64,000 nt of DNA from PNON01 sp963757065 (GCA_963757065.1 CAVWQC010000008.1:62001-126000); one strand, 5' to 3'; numbered from the stretch's first letter, positions 19,788-29,329 are shown. Numbers and translations: made by a program. Notes: generated by a model from the sequence alone, not told the origin.

Positions 19788-20206
19788 TAGCTCTGTTTAC
19801 TCAATGATTTTCGTTTGATCATCGTCAGAGAGGTCCCGTTTCCTTTGCATGGGTCAAAAATCACCTCATCCATCAGAGAGTGCATAAAAAATAATCCTAA
19901 TCCACCTTCGGGGCGATTATTTACCGGTTTATGCACATCTGGTGTTGGAATTCCCTCTGGATTAAAGAAACAACCTGTGTCATAAATAATAATTTTCAAA
20001 CCATCAGTTAAGGTCTGGCAAACACAATCAATTTCCCCCAATCCCTCACCCCCATATGAATGGTCGATAATATTTGTACAGGCTTCATCCACTGCAAGCT
20101 CAACAGAGTAGGCATCATCTTCGGAGAGACCAGCTTCGATCGCTGCAGTCCGAACCTGTTGATCAATCTTCGCCAGGTTCTCGTAAGTAGCCGAATAAAG
20201 CGTCAT
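19787..20206 (-). CDS. Anti-sigma regulatory factor, serine-protein kinase (RsbW-like)
   Basis: 139 residues, GHKL/HATPase_c-2 fold. Seen: the N box ELAVDEACTNIIDHSYGG with the Mg-binding Asn, DTGCFFNPEG (G1-like), and RPEGGLGLFFMHSLMDEV (G2 region). RsbW-type kinases phosphorylate the STAS antagonist and bind a sigma factor or another target; no sigma factor gene is nearby. It lies between the STAS gene (about 24 bases upstream) and the phosphatase gene (one-base overlap), forming the classic three-part partner switch. Confidence 0.85.
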   Translation of the reverse strand: MTLYSATYENLAKIDQQVRTAAIEAGLSEDDAYSVELAVDEACTNIIDHSYGGEGLGEIDCVCQTLTDGLKIIIYDTGCFFNPEGIPTPDVHKPVNNRPEGGLGLFFMHSLMDEVIFDPCKGNGTSLTMIKRKSLSKQS

Positions 20207-20230
20207 GTAATACTGGAGAAAATATCAAAT

Positions 20231-20566
20231 TAAAAGGAACCAACGGCTTCAGTTGGATCATCAATTATCTTAAAATATGGAATAAAACCGGCGAGATCCA
20301 ATGATGACCTGATTCTGTCAGCAACTCCAGCAAGAATGACTTCCCCACGATTGTAGCGTTTGCAGGATTTTTGGGTATTTACCAGAACCCATAAGCCCAG
20401 CACTCGAAATAAATTCCAATCCGGTGCAGTCTATTACAATTTTATATTTCCCAAATTCCATTATTGATTTTAAAGCTTCTGCAAGGATTGGTGCTGTAAG
20501 ACTATCCACTCTACCAGTAATTTTTACTAAATTGCAATGTTTGTATTGTTTCTGTGAAATTTCCAT
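20231..20566 (-). CDS. Anti-sigma factor antagonist, STAS domain (RsbV-like), frameshifted
   Basis: About 110 residues after joining frames. The N-terminal part runs MEISQKQYKHCNLVKITG, then VIDCTGLEFISSAG with the phosphorylatable serine. Then the frame must change in CTTA (complement of TAAG 20392-20395), giving LWVLVNTQK and later GVADRIRSSLDLAGF and IIDDPTEAVGSF to the stop at 20231. As written, the zero frame ends 40 residues early in nonfamily sequence. The start is ATG 20566; a GTG six bases upstream is an alternative. It is the first gene of the partner-switch operon, with the cognate kinase and phosphatase following. One surplus base accounts for the whole difference from a normal STAS protein. 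Confidence 0.8.
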
Positions 20567-20722
20567 AGTCACTGGTCGCCTTTCGAATCGAAATTAACAA
20601 TAGTCAATTTATTAATATTATAACATTCAGGCAAAAACAATGCCTAGTATTAATTATACAGATATTATTTATTGATTATTGAAATTGCTTAAGACATAAA
20701 CATTTATACTTGATTCTGTCAC

Positions 20723-21745
20723 TTAAAACATCATTGCATTTACTTCGTCAATGACTTTCTTTTCGGGGCGAAGTTGAGTTTGTTGCATACGGTTCAATGG
20801 CTGATCTGGAAGATTATAAATATCCACAAGGGAAGGAATATCAGGATTGATATAAAGCAATCCGGTAACGAGCCAGTTATTGCGTTGGGCCTCTTCCAGT
20901 ATTCGTAAAGCCTGCCAGCGGTCAGTTGGGTCGTAATCAGTATCCAATTTTTTTAATAACACCAACGAGCCATCATGCATTGTGACTTCCCGGATCGTGC
21001 CTTCTTCGAAATCTTCGACCATAATCTCATCTCTTGGCGGAATAAATGAGATCTCATGGAGAGGAGCTTCGTGGTCTTTTCCCCATGTGTAAGAGTGGAC
21101 TGTGCCTTCCTGGTTGTTAAATGTCACGCACGGGCTGATGATATCAATGACTGCAATGCCATTATGACTAAAAGCAGCTTTAATCAGTTCTTTCACCTGA
21201 CGCGGATCACCTGCAAAGGACCGGGCAACAAAAGTGGCATTTGAAACCAGCGCCTCCATGGCAATATCCACTGGAACGTATGGATTGGTACCCTGTTTTT
21301 TTAAGATCAATCCTTTTTCCGCGGTTGCTGAAAATTGGCCTTTTGTCAAACCGTAGACACCATTATTCTCCACAATATAAACCATGCGCATATTTCGACG
21401 GACCAAATGCTTGAATTGTCCAATTCCAATGCTGGCTGTATCTCCATCACCGCTTATTCCAATACCTTTCAGACTTGTATCTCCAAACATTGTGCCAAGT
21501 GCCAGGGATGGCATACGTCCATGCAGCCCGTTGAATCCAAACGAACGATTGAGAAAATATGTCGGGCTTTTACTTGAGCAGCCAATTCCGCTGAATTTTA
21601 TGATCTTCTCAGGCGTCAGACCCAATTCGAAGCAGGCAGTGATGATTTGGCTGGAGATGGAATTATGACCACAACCCTGGCAAAGAGTGGATGGAATTCC
21701 GCGGTAATCATTTTTTGTGTACTCGACAACCGTTTGAGCTACCAT
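20723..21745 (-). CDS. korB: 2-oxoacid:ferredoxin oxidoreductase beta subunit
   Basis: 340 residues, thiamine-diphosphate subunit of a 2-oxoglutarate-type ferredoxin oxidoreductase. Seen: LCQGCGHNSI, SGIGCSSKSP, HGRMPSLALG and the TPP/Mg motif GISGDGDTASIGIGQF followed by VENNGVYGLTKGQ. Cysteines in CQGCGH and GIGCSS would hold the [4Fe-4S] cluster. The start overlaps the alpha gene's stop by one base. It oxidatively decarboxylates 2-oxoacids with CoA and reduced ferredoxin output; 2-oxoglutarate is favoured over pyruvate by the two-subunit organisation, but not proven. Confidence 0.9.
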   Translation of the reverse strand: MVAQTVVEYTKNDYRGIPSTLCQGCGHNSISSQIITACFELGLTPEKIIKFSGIGCSSKSPTYFLNRSFGFNGLHGRMPSLALGTMFGDTSLKGIGISGDGDTASIGIGQFKHLVRRNMRMVYIVENNGVYGLTKGQFSATAEKGLILKKQGTNPYVPVDIAMEALVSNATFVARSFAGDPRQVKELIKAAFSHNGIAVIDIISPCVTFNNQEGTVHSYTWGKDHEAPLHEISFIPPRDEIMVEDFEEGTIREVTMHDGSLVLLKKLDTDYDPTDRWQALRILEEAQRNNWLVTGLLYINPDIPSLVDIYNLPDQPLNRMQQTQLRPEKKVIDEVNAMMF

Positions 21746-23562
21746 TATTTGACCTCCAAATCACTGATCTTATTTGTTATCCAGCGTGCAGAAAGGGGAA
21801 GTCCATCACTGTGGGCAATTGAGATCAATGCTGCAGCTTTGGCAGGATACTCCAATTGAAGAATTTGATGCATCTGACCATCGCGGTTGACCTCAACCAC
21901 ATATATCCTTTCATGGTTTTGAATAAATTCCTTAACCTCATTATTGAAAGGTACAGCACGTAGCCGCATATAGTCCATTTTGATCCCTTTATGTTTGCAT
22001 AATGCACGGGCTTCTTCAACAGCCGGGTCTGTGGATCCGTAGGCGACAATCCCTATTTTGACTCCAGGTTCAAGATCAAATATGGGGCCGGGCACCAAAT
22101 TTCTAGCAGTGTCAAATTTCTTGCATAGACGAAGCATTCCTGCTTCCCAAACTTCAGGCTCTTCGCTGTAGTGGGCTTGATCGTCATGGCCAGTACCCCG
22201 GGCAAGGTATGCACTTAATGGATGTAAATTACCGGGGACGGTCCGATACGGAATTCCATCACCATCAACATCTGCATATCTTCCCCATTCACCCTTTAAT
22301 TTTTCAATATCTTTTTCCCAAAGTATCTTTCCCCGATCCATGGGTACATCAGGATATTCAAATTTCTTGGTCATCCACTGATTCATTCCAAAATCCAGAT
22401 CAGACATGACAAAGATCGGGGTCTGGAGTCGCTCAGCCAAATCGAATGATTTCCAGCCAAATTCAAAGCATTCATTTACTGAGCCGGGAATCAACATAAC
22501 ATTCTGGGTATCCCCGTGACCAAGGAAATAAGCCATATTCATGTCGCTTTGAGCAGTTCTGGTTGGAAGCCCGGTACTGGGACCCACCCGCTGGACATCC
22601 CAAATGACGATAGGAACTTCAGCGTAGTATGCCAAGCCAGCATATTCTGTCATCAGGCTCAATCCCGGACCAGATGTGGCTGTCATGGATCTCAATCCGG
22701 CAAATCCGGCACCGATCGTCATACCGATGGCTGCCAATTCGTCCTCTGCCTGAACCACAGCATAAGTATTTTTACCAGTTTCAGGGTCTTTACGTAACTG
22801 GGGAAGGTACTCAATTAATGATTCTGGTAGTGATGATGCAGGTGTGATCGGATACCAGGCGCTAAATTGAACGCCGCCGAAAATTGACCCCAGGGCGGCA
22901 GCTGTATTGCCATCTGTCATGATGTACCCATCCAGCGGTTTCATTTTTTCAACATAATAATGATCGGTTTTTATTAAGTTTTCACCTGCCCAATCGTAAG
23001 CAGCCTGGACCACATTGAAATTTGAATCAACTGCTTTTTGCTTTCCTTTGAAATGAAAATTGAGGGCTTCATGGATTGCATCCATATCAATTCCGAGAAT
23101 CCTGGCTACAACTCCAACATAGACCATATTTGCAATATAGTCCCTGAGAGCGGGAGATACATCTGCTTCCCGGGCAAGTTTTTTTACCGGCATCGGGTAG
23201 ACGGTAATATCAGTCCGTTCGATTGGCAACTTTATATCATCTGCATAAAATAATATGCCGCCCGGACAAATATACTCCAGGTCTTTTGTGAACGATGACT
23301 GGTTCATACAGATCAATATATCATCATCTTCAAGGCGACCCAGATAACCATCTTTGCTGACGCGTATACTGTACCAGGTGGGTAACCCCTGAATATTGGA
23401 TGGGAATTTATTCTTTCCGGATACCGGAATCCCCATTTTAAAAAGCGCCCGCATGATCGTAATATTTGCTGTCTGGCTGCCTGAACCATTAACAGTTGCG
23501 AAAGTAATGCAAAAATCATTCACTTTTTGTAAGCTAGCTTCTGAATGATCACGTATATCCAT
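21745..23562 (-). CDS. korA: 2-oxoacid:ferredoxin oxidoreductase, fused gamma-alpha subunit
   Basis: 605 residues. The N-terminal 190 residues are the gamma domain (TVNGSGSQTANITIMRALF, LICMNQSSFTKDL, GILFYADD). The alpha domain starts near residue 210 with DGYIMTDGNTAAALGS and WYPITPASSLPESL, followed by SGPGLSLMTEYAGLA and the C-terminal VAYGSTDPAVEEA region. Fusion in this order is the usual form of Kor/Vor-type enzymes. ATG 23562 is preceded by AGGAGAGATTAA. It lies 30 bases downstream of a GntR regulator gene on the same strand, so the three genes probably form one transcript. Confidence 0.9.
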   Translation of the reverse strand: MDIRDHSEASLQKVNDFCITFATVNGSGSQTANITIMRALFKMGIPVSGKNKFPSNIQGLPTWYSIRVSKDGYLGRLEDDDILICMNQSSFTKDLEYICPGGILFYADDIKLPIERTDITVYPMPVKKLAREADVSPALRDYIANMVYVGVVARILGIDMDAIHEALNFHFKGKQKAVDSNFNVVQAAYDWAGENLIKTDHYYVEKMKPLDGYIMTDGNTAAALGSIFGGVQFSAWYPITPASSLPESLIEYLPQLRKDPETGKNTYAVVQAEDELAAIGMTIGAGFAGLRSMTATSGPGLSLMTEYAGLAYYAEVPIVIWDVQRVGPSTGLPTRTAQSDMNMAYFLGHGDTQNVMLIPGSVNECFEFGWKSFDLAERLQTPIFVMSDLDFGMNQWMTKKFEYPDVPMDRGKILWEKDIEKLKGEWGRYADVDGDGIPYRTVPGNLHPLSAYLARGTGHDDQAHYSEEPEVWEAGMLRLCKKFDTARNLVPGPIFDLEPGVKIGIVAYGSTDPAVEEARALCKHKGIKMDYMRLRAVPFNNEVKEFIQNHERIYVVEVNRDGQMHQILQLEYPAKAAALISIAHSDGLPLSARWITNKISDLEVK

Positions 23563-23592
23563 TTAATCTCTCCTGAAAATCATCGACTAAAG

Positions 23593-24294
23593 TTATTCGA
23601 AACGACTAATTCTGGGTTTTGTACTGCGCTTTGAAATCATTTCCATGTGCTCTGCGAAAGATTTATATCCAGAGTCCAACTCACCCCTGGCAATCGCTTC
23701 AACAGTTTTTTGGTGATACAACCAAACCTGTTCAAGATACTGTAGATCAGTATAAACATCCAGCCCAACATCCTCATAAGCTTGCCAGTATGCTTCCAAT
23801 ATACCTGTTACGAAAATATTGTTAAGTTTCTTGTACATGGAAAGATGGAATCGTTTATGTTCTTCGTGAGGAATTTGTGGGGGTTTTGCACGGAGCTTAT
23901 TAAAGGCAACATTGATTATGGTGAATAATCCATCCACATCTTCTGCATTGAGGAGACTTACTGCTTCTTTCCAGTAAGCTGATTCAATGTGTTTACGTAA
24001 ATCAGAATATGCATCAAAAGACGAAGGATCATTTACCAAGGCATAAGTCAGGTTTATCAAAACGGATTTTGAAAATGAATATGGAACCTTTTGGATGCCA
24101 GTCCGCGGTTTGACTTCAATTAACCCCATGATCCTTGCTACCTCCATCTGCTCACGTAATGAGGCAACACTCACTCCAAGGATCTGACTTAATTCGATCA
24201 GTGATGGAATTTTTGTACCATTGGATTCAGATAATGTACTGAGGTATTGCATAAAGGTGGAGAGCCGCTGAGGATTAGTAGATATGTTCTTCAT
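23593..24294 (-). CDS. GntR family transcriptional regulator, FadR/FCD type
   Basis: 233 residues from ATG 24294. The winged helix is at about residues 10-75 (GTKIPSLIELSQILGVSVAS, LREQMEVARIMGLIEVKPRTG) and the C-terminal all-helical FCD-like ligand domain at about 90-225. In it are EEHKRFHLSMYKKL and a terminal helix with HQKTVEAIARGELD and FAEHMEMI, offering histidines for a metal or organic acid. ATG 24294 was preferred to an upstream start because the helix-turn-helix homology begins shortly after it and the longer N-terminus is unrelated. Placed directly before korAB, it likely controls them in response to a carboxylic acid (inference). Confidence 0.85.
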   Translation of the reverse strand: MKNISTNPQRLSTFMQYLSTLSESNGTKIPSLIELSQILGVSVASLREQMEVARIMGLIEVKPRTGIQKVPYSFSKSVLINLTYALVNDPSSFDAYSDLRKHIESAYWKEAVSLLNAEDVDGLFTIINVAFNKLRAKPPQIPHEEHKRFHLSMYKKLNNIFVTGILEAYWQAYEDVGLDVYTDLQYLEQVWLYHQKTVEAIARGELDSGYKSFAEHMEMISKRSTKPRISRFE

Positions 24295-24407
24295 TTTCTT
24301 GACTCTATAAATATGATTAATCAGATTATTCGGATGATATAAGTGTAGCACAACAATCACCGAAGTTCAAGGAATATTCTATTAGAATTTGGTAATGTGG
24401 GTGAGAA

Positions 24408-25583
24408 TTAATTTGTAATAAGGTAATTTTCTGCAAATCCAGTTAGAAGAATGACAGCTGTTTCCATGGTTGATTCAGAGAAATCGAATTTCGGGTTGTG
24501 GTGATGCTCGATAAGTCCATTTTCTTTGTCTGCAGACCCAACCAGGATATAACATCCGGGGACTTTTTCGAGAAATAATGCCATGTCATCCGAGACCATG
24601 ACTTGATACGATCTATCAATCACAAGATCAGGGAGGACCTTCTCAGCAGTATCAATCACCAGATCTGCTATTGCTGGAGAATTAATCACAGGAGGTGTCA
24701 GCGGAATAACATTAACGATTGCGCTGCAGCCCATCCCCGCTGCTATCGATTCCGATATTTGCTGTATTCTGGAAATGACCAGATCCCGGGTGGACTTTGA
24801 AAAGCAGCGAACTGATCCCTGTAGAACAGCTTGAGAGGGGATGATATTATGAGCATCCCCAGCATGAAATTCGGTAATACTCACAACGGCTGAATCCAAG
24901 GGAGAGATATTTCTGGACACGATCGTTTGTAATCCGATCAATACCTGAGCAGCAGTGATGACAGGGTCAATCGCCTCCTGAGGAATGGCACCATGGCCGC
25001 CTTTTCCCGTAATAGTGATCTTTACCAGGTCAGCCCCTGCCATTAAGGGTCCAGGATTGATACCCAACCAGCCGATCGGTTTTTCATTCCACAGGTGGAA
25101 AGCGAGGGCTGCATCAGGTTTTTGATTTTCAAGGATATGCTCAGCCAGCATGGATTCAGCCCCACCCAGGCCTTCTTCTGCGGGTTGAAAAACAATAATA
25201 AACTTTCCATTCAGACTATCAATATTTTCAGAAAGGATCTTGGCCACAGTCAATCCGACTGCTACATGACCATCATGACCGCAGGCATGCATGACACCCG
25301 GATTCTGCGAGGAGTAATCGCTGATATTTTCTTCCTGTACAGGTAAAGCATCCATATCAAAACGCATGAGTAATGATTTCCCCGGCCGGCCAGTGTCCAA
25401 TACACCAACGACACCGGTTTTGCCTACTTTTTCCGTCACGCTGAATCCGTAACTATTCAGGTACCTGGAAATGATCGATGCGGTACGAAATTCCTGAAAC
25501 CCCAATTCGGGATTCTTGTGCAGATCACGCCGTATGCTCTGAGTAAGGGGGAAATTCGTTGAAGCCAACTTTTGGATATCCAT
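24408..25583 (-). CDS. M20 family amidohydrolase (N-acyl amino acid / hippurate hydrolase type)
   Basis: About 391 residues. Zinc peptidase M20D family: LRRDLHKNPELGFQEFRT-like N-terminus (here IRRDLHKNPELGFQE), MRFDMDALPVQEE, MHACGHDGHVAVGL, QPAEEGLGGAESM and the dimerisation insert with TGKGGHGAIPQ, ending HHNPKFDF. These enzymes deacylate N-acyl or aryl amino acids in the cytoplasm; substrate unknown. ATG 25583 is chosen because AAGGTGA sits at a normal distance; GTG 25592 overlapping the upstream stop is an alternative. It is the last gene of the long operon that starts with nuoB. Confidence 0.85.
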   Translation of the reverse strand: MDIQKLASTNFPLTQSIRRDLHKNPELGFQEFRTASIISRYLNSYGFSVTEKVGKTGVVGVLDTGRPGKSLLMRFDMDALPVQEENISDYSSQNPGVMHACGHDGHVAVGLTVAKILSENIDSLNGKFIIVFQPAEEGLGGAESMLAEHILENQKPDAALAFHLWNEKPIGWLGINPGPLMAGADLVKITITGKGGHGAIPQEAIDPVITAAQVLIGLQTIVSRNISPLDSAVVSITEFHAGDAHNIIPSQAVLQGSVRCFSKSTRDLVISRIQQISESIAAGMGCSAIVNVIPLTPPVINSPAIADLVIDTAEKVLPDLVIDRSYQVMVSDDMALFLEKVPGCYILVGSADKENGLIEHHHNPKFDFSESTMETAVILLTGFAENYLITN

Positions 25584-25588
25584 CACTG

Positions 25589-26314
25589 TCACCTTTTGAA
25601 TAATCGTCGAAATCCTTCCAAAAATCGTGGGTCATCATCAGTACTATCTTCGGTGCGGCGCTCAGCCATTTTTATTCTAAACTGGTCAGGATCGCCGATC
25701 TGGCTCTTATGCTGTAAAAGCGCGTTGACTTTTATTGTCCAGAATGGGGTCACATCGATCGTGACGGTTGACTCGTGGGTTAAGGAGATCCACACTTCAG
25801 AAGGTGAATGGGGTTGTAAGCCCTCTTCCAACAATTCAGGATAATAGAATAGGTTTCCAGATGCCGGGAAAACTGCTTCAAGCGTAACGAGACCGGCTGC
25901 ACGATGGTCAGGGTGATTGATATATATTCCGCGGATATACAAATTGGATGGATCGCTGGTGACAATGATTTCTGGTTTATGCCGACGGATTTGACGTACG
26001 ATCTCTTTACGCATTTCCATATCAGGAATTACAAAACCATCCGGATATTCCAGGAATGTGATCTCACGTACTCCGAGCACGGATCCAGCCGCTTTTTGTT
26101 CTTCCATCCGGATGGCCATCAAATCCTGCGGAGAGAGTAATGGATCCTCTGACCCTTTGTCTCCCCTGGTAAGCAGAAGATAAGATACCTCATGTCCAGC
26201 GTCAATCCAGCGAGCCAGGGTACCACCACAAAAAAACTCCGGATCATCCGGGTGGGCTAGGATGACCAGGATTTTCCGGGGAGTGTTCCAATCTTCGGGG
26301 GAGAGAATCTTCAT
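25589..26314 (-). CDS. PIG-L/LmbE family deacetylase
   Basis: 241 residues. Zinc-dependent N-acetylglucosaminyl deacetylase-like fold with the metal motif AHPDDPEFFCGGTLARW near residue 20 and HPDHRAAG near 137. Members remove acetyl groups from GlcNAc conjugates, for example in glycolipid, mycothiol or bacillithiol synthesis; which one applies here is unknown. The start overlaps the PSP1 stop by one base and the end overlaps or abuts the M20 gene, so all are co-translated. A deacetylase next to an amidohydrolase suggests sequential handling of an N-acylated compound, which is inference. Confidence 0.85.
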   Translation of the reverse strand: MKILSPEDWNTPRKILVILAHPDDPEFFCGGTLARWIDAGHEVSYLLLTRGDKGSEDPLLSPQDLMAIRMEEQKAAGSVLGVREITFLEYPDGFVIPDMEMRKEIVRQIRRHKPEIIVTSDPSNLYIRGIYINHPDHRAAGLVTLEAVFPASGNLFYYPELLEEGLQPHSPSEVWISLTHESTVTIDVTPFWTIKVNALLQHKSQIGDPDQFRIKMAERRTEDSTDDDPRFLEGFRRLFKR

Positions 26315-27267
26315 CAGTGAGTATTATTTGGTTTCTTGTGATCTTTTCGGAAATTATTTTGACCGCCACCAGGGCGATGATTATTTTGATTCTGGGTAAC
26401 GGGAGGAGCTGCCGGTACTGATGGTTGAATGGAAGCTCCCGCAACATCATCCAATACCGTTATTTCTTCCTTGGGGAACTCGCGCCTGCCTACATCCGGC
26501 AGTTCAACAATAACTCTTTGCCGGAGGGTGACAATATCCACAACCTTACCTTCGCCTATGGGGGTCATTACACGTTTATTCTTCTTGGGTAATTCCTGCC
26601 GCATCGCGCAATATTGATCATATTCATAGATCAAGCAACACCTCAAACGGCCGCACATACCTGTGATCTCTGAAGGTGCGAGGGAAATTCCCTGTTCTTT
26701 TGCCATTCGGATCGATATGGAACTAAACTCGGTAAGAAAGCCGGCACAACATCGCTTTTCCAGACCGCAAGCCCCGATACCATTAAAGATCTTTGCCACA
26801 TCCCGTGGACCAATCTGTCTCAATTCCACTTGAGCTGGAGCAAACGCTTTTTGCATATCCTGCCGCATGGATTTTAATTCTGCTTTCTCTTCACTCTCTG
26901 TGCTGAAAGAGATGGATAGCCGGCTGCCATCAAAGCTATATTCAGACATGATAATCTTGATCCCACGCAATTTGAGTTCACTTACCCGTTCACGAGCTTT
27001 GAGAACAACTTCTGCTTCTTTTTGCTGCCACGTTTGGCGCATTACCAGGTCGCGGGGGGTTGCTTTGCGATCGATCGATTTTAGAGATCCTTCTGGTTGT
27101 TGGTTTGGTTTTCCTGGAAATTCGATCACCTGGCCTAACTGCCATCCACGGGAAGTCTCCACTATTACATAATCCCCTTTACGAATATCAACAATTTTCG
27201 AGGCATCGAAATGATATGCCTTTCCAACCGGGTTAAAGCGAACGCTAACAATATTTGTTTCCATCAT
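26314..27267 (-). CDS. PSP1 domain protein (YaaT-like)
   Basis: 317 residues. The PSP1 domain is at about residues 1-230: VRFNPVGKAYHFDAS, then the cysteine-rich GIGACGLEKRCCAGFL and GMCGRLRCCLIYEYDQY, diagnostic of the YaaT/PSP1 family, which in Bacillus acts with RicF/RicA in an RNase Y-modulating [4Fe-4S] complex. The last 45 residues are low complexity, rich in Pro, Gln and Asn. The start may be either of two adjacent ATGs (27267 or 27264). It follows the Mrp ATPase gene by 18 bases. The Fe-S association of the family fits the rest of the operon. Confidence 0.87.
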   Translation of the reverse strand: MMETNIVSVRFNPVGKAYHFDASKIVDIRKGDYVIVETSRGWQLGQVIEFPGKPNQQPEGSLKSIDRKATPRDLVMRQTWQQKEAEVVLKARERVSELKLRGIKIIMSEYSFDGSRLSISFSTESEEKAELKSMRQDMQKAFAPAQVELRQIGPRDVAKIFNGIGACGLEKRCCAGFLTEFSSISIRMAKEQGISLAPSEITGMCGRLRCCLIYEYDQYCAMRQELPKKNKRVMTPIGEGKVVDIVTLRQRVIVELPDVGRREFPKEEITVLDDVAGASIQPSVPAAPPVTQNQNNHRPGGGQNNFRKDHKKPNNTH

Positions 27268-27285
27268 GGGATTATAACACGCCCG

Positions 27286-28366
27286 TTATAGTGGTTCCGG
27301 TGCGACGGCGTTTTCATTATTAATGGCAGCCATGCTTATTTGACCTGCAATCACCAGGCTGATCTCACTTAGCGCCTTACCGGCTGGTGAATCCGGAGCC
27401 GCAACAACGATTGGTTGTCCTGAATCGCCGCCAGTGCTGATATCGGATTGCATGGGAATCGAGCCCAGGAATGGAATGCCAGCTGTCTTAGCGAGCTTCG
27501 CTCCACCACCTTTGCCAAATACTTCCAAATGTGTTCCATCAGGAAGCTCAAGATAACTCATGTTTTCCACCACGCCAAGCAATGGAACATTAAGCGCTCT
27601 GAACATGGCTACAGCCCGGCTGGCATCTTCCAAGGATACTTCCTGTGGTAAGGTCACAATGACGGCACCAGTCAACGGGATGGATTGTGAGAGACTAAGC
27701 TGGGCGTCACCGGTTCCGGGAGGCAGATCGATCACCAGGTAATCCAGTTCACCCCAATCCACATCCCCCAGAAACTGTCGTATAGCTGTATGTAACATAG
27801 GACCGCGCCAAACCAATGCCTGCCCTGGTTTTACCATTAATCCAATCGATATCACCTTCACACCAAATGCTTCTGCCGGGGTAATTCTGTCACCGTTAGG
27901 TTGAGGTAAAGATTTGATTCCCATCATGGTCGGGATATTTGGACCATATATATCTGCATCCAATAACCCGACTTTTGCACCCGAGCAGGCAAGTGAAACG
28001 GCTAGATTCACTGCAACTGTACTTTTACCAACACCGCCTTTGCCAGCTCCAACTGCAATCGCGTTTTTTACAGGCAGTTTCATCATCCCGCGGCTGCGTC
28101 CGTCATTCGGGACAGTTGCACCCATATTTATTTTTATCTCACCGATTCCAGGAATTGCCTGAAGCGCATTGCGCACATCATTTTCGATTCTGGTCTTTAA
28201 CGGACAGGCTGGTGTAGTGAGAATTACAGAAAGGCTGACGTTATTTCCATTTATCTGAATATCTTTCACCATATTCAGGCTGACCAGATCCTTATGTAAT
28301 TCCGGATCTTGAACTTTTGAAAGAGCAGCCAAAATTACCTGCTCATTAATTGATTGATTTTGCCAT
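27286..28366 (-). CDS. apbC: Mrp/NBP35 (ApbC) family iron-sulfur carrier ATPase, frame irregularity at start
   Basis: About 358 residues. The N-terminal MIP18/DUF59 domain (VQDPELHKDLVSLNMVKDI) precedes a P-loop ATPase with the deviant Walker A VGAGKGGVGKSTVAVN, LLDADIYGPNIPTM and LVIDLPPGTGDAQL. These proteins carry [4Fe-4S] clusters; the eukaryotic relative Ind1 serves complex I. The family N-terminus QSINEQVILAALSK is in frame without an ATG. ATG 28366, with AAAGGA at a good distance, is one base out of phase, so one surplus base probably lies in 28358-28366. Otherwise translation would have to start at TTG 28332. It lies downstream of nuoBCDI on the same strand. Confidence 0.88.
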
Positions 28367-28396
28367 TAAGAAATTTCCTTTCAAGCTACAAATAAG

Positions 28397-28720
28397 TTAA
28401 TTATTCTCGGGGAAGAATTCTATCACTTCATTGAGGGCTTCATTATAAAGGCGAATCAACTCCTCGTCATCGCCACGGAAGCGTTTGATGGTCTGCTTTG
28501 AGCACTGGGTGCAGCCGCGCATACCTCTGAAAGAATCAGCATTGCATGTGGAACATCCGCCCAATTTAATCATCATTAATACAAACGCCAGATGTTCATG
28601 ACTGGATTGGTCGGTTGGAATCACTTTATCGACCAGGTGATTCCAATCTCCACCACGCAGAGACCGCATGCTGGGAATTACCCTGGATGGAAATAGAATT
28701 TCAGTATCGTCGTTGTACAT
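28397..28720 (-). CDS. Small CxxC-containing protein between nuoI and apbC
   Basis: 107 residues, no named family recognised. The centre holds GGCSTCNADSFRGMRGCTQC, two CxxC-type pairs that could bind zinc or an Fe-S cluster; the flanks are helical, and the C-terminus is acidic (EVIEFFPENN). It begins three bases after nuoI and ends about 30 bases before the Mrp-type carrier gene, so an assembly or scaffold role for complex I Fe-S clusters is conceivable. That is inference from position and cysteines only. Composition is normal for the region. Confidence 0.7.
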   Translation of the reverse strand: MYNDDTEILFPSRVIPSMRSLRGGDWNHLVDKVIPTDQSSHEHLAFVLMMIKLGGCSTCNADSFRGMRGCTQCSKQTIKRFRGDDEELIRLYNEALNEVIEFFPENN

Positions 28721-28723
28721 GAA

Positions 28724-29329
28724 TTAGGTTGCCTGCGCAGTCAGTTTTGCAGCTGCTTTGGCAGCTTTCGCTTCTTCTTCGGCTTTGTAATTTGCCGGGC
28801 GAATTGAGGCATAGTATTCAACTGATTTTGCCAACTTATCAAGACGATAAGCATGATGCTCCATCCGTTCAAGTGAAGCAATTTCGTAATCATGATCCAT
28901 TTTGATCGCATCAAATGGGCAGTATTCAGCACACATTCCACAATTCATGCAAATATCCACATCGATCACGAATTCTTTGGGTGATGGGATTGGTTTTCCT
29001 GTAACCGGATCAGTCGACCTGACGATCCAGATGCATTGTGGCGGGCATACTTTGGCGCAAATTCCACAGGATGTACATCGCATATTGCGCTCACCATTTT
29101 CACCTGTTTCATAAACAAGAAATGGGATATAGCGAAACTCTTCGGGGACAGGCATTTTTTCTTCCGGGTATTGAATGGTGAAAATACCCGCTGTATCTGA
29201 ACTCATTCGGTGGGCAATTCCCTCAGTGGTTCCATAGCGTTTCTTTCCCCACCGGATATCATCGATGTAAGTCATAAAAAAGTGCTGGATGGTTACAACC
29301 AATCCTTTGAGTATTCCTAATCCATACAT
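28724..29329 (-). CDS. nuoI: NADH-quinone oxidoreductase subunit I
   Basis: 201 residues. Carries two [4Fe-4S] ferredoxin motifs, CTSCGICAKVCP and CMNCGMCAEYCP, linking the hydrophilic arm to the quinone site. An N-terminal amphipathic stretch (LKGLVVTIQHFFMTYID) is typical of NuoI membrane association. The C-terminus is an Ala/Lys-rich extension (AEEEAKAAKAAAKL). It follows nuoCD by 20 bases. Only the B, CD and I subunits are present here; A, H, J-N and E-G are absent from the window. Confidence 0.92.
   Translation of the reverse strand: MYGLGILKGLVVTIQHFFMTYIDDIRWGKKRYGTTEGIAHRMSSDTAGIFTIQYPEEKMPVPEEFRYIPFLVYETGENGERNMRCTSCGICAKVCPPQCIWIVRSTDPVTGKPIPSPKEFVIDVDICMNCGMCAEYCPFDAIKMDHDYEIASLERMEHHAYRLDKLAKSVEYYASIRPANYKAEEEAKAAKAAAKLTAQAT

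Noticed and set aside
21745..23562. Pyruvate:ferredoxin oxidoreductase
   Set aside because: Two-gene gamma-alpha plus beta organisation and absence of delta/ferredoxin domains fit the 2-oxoglutarate-type family better.
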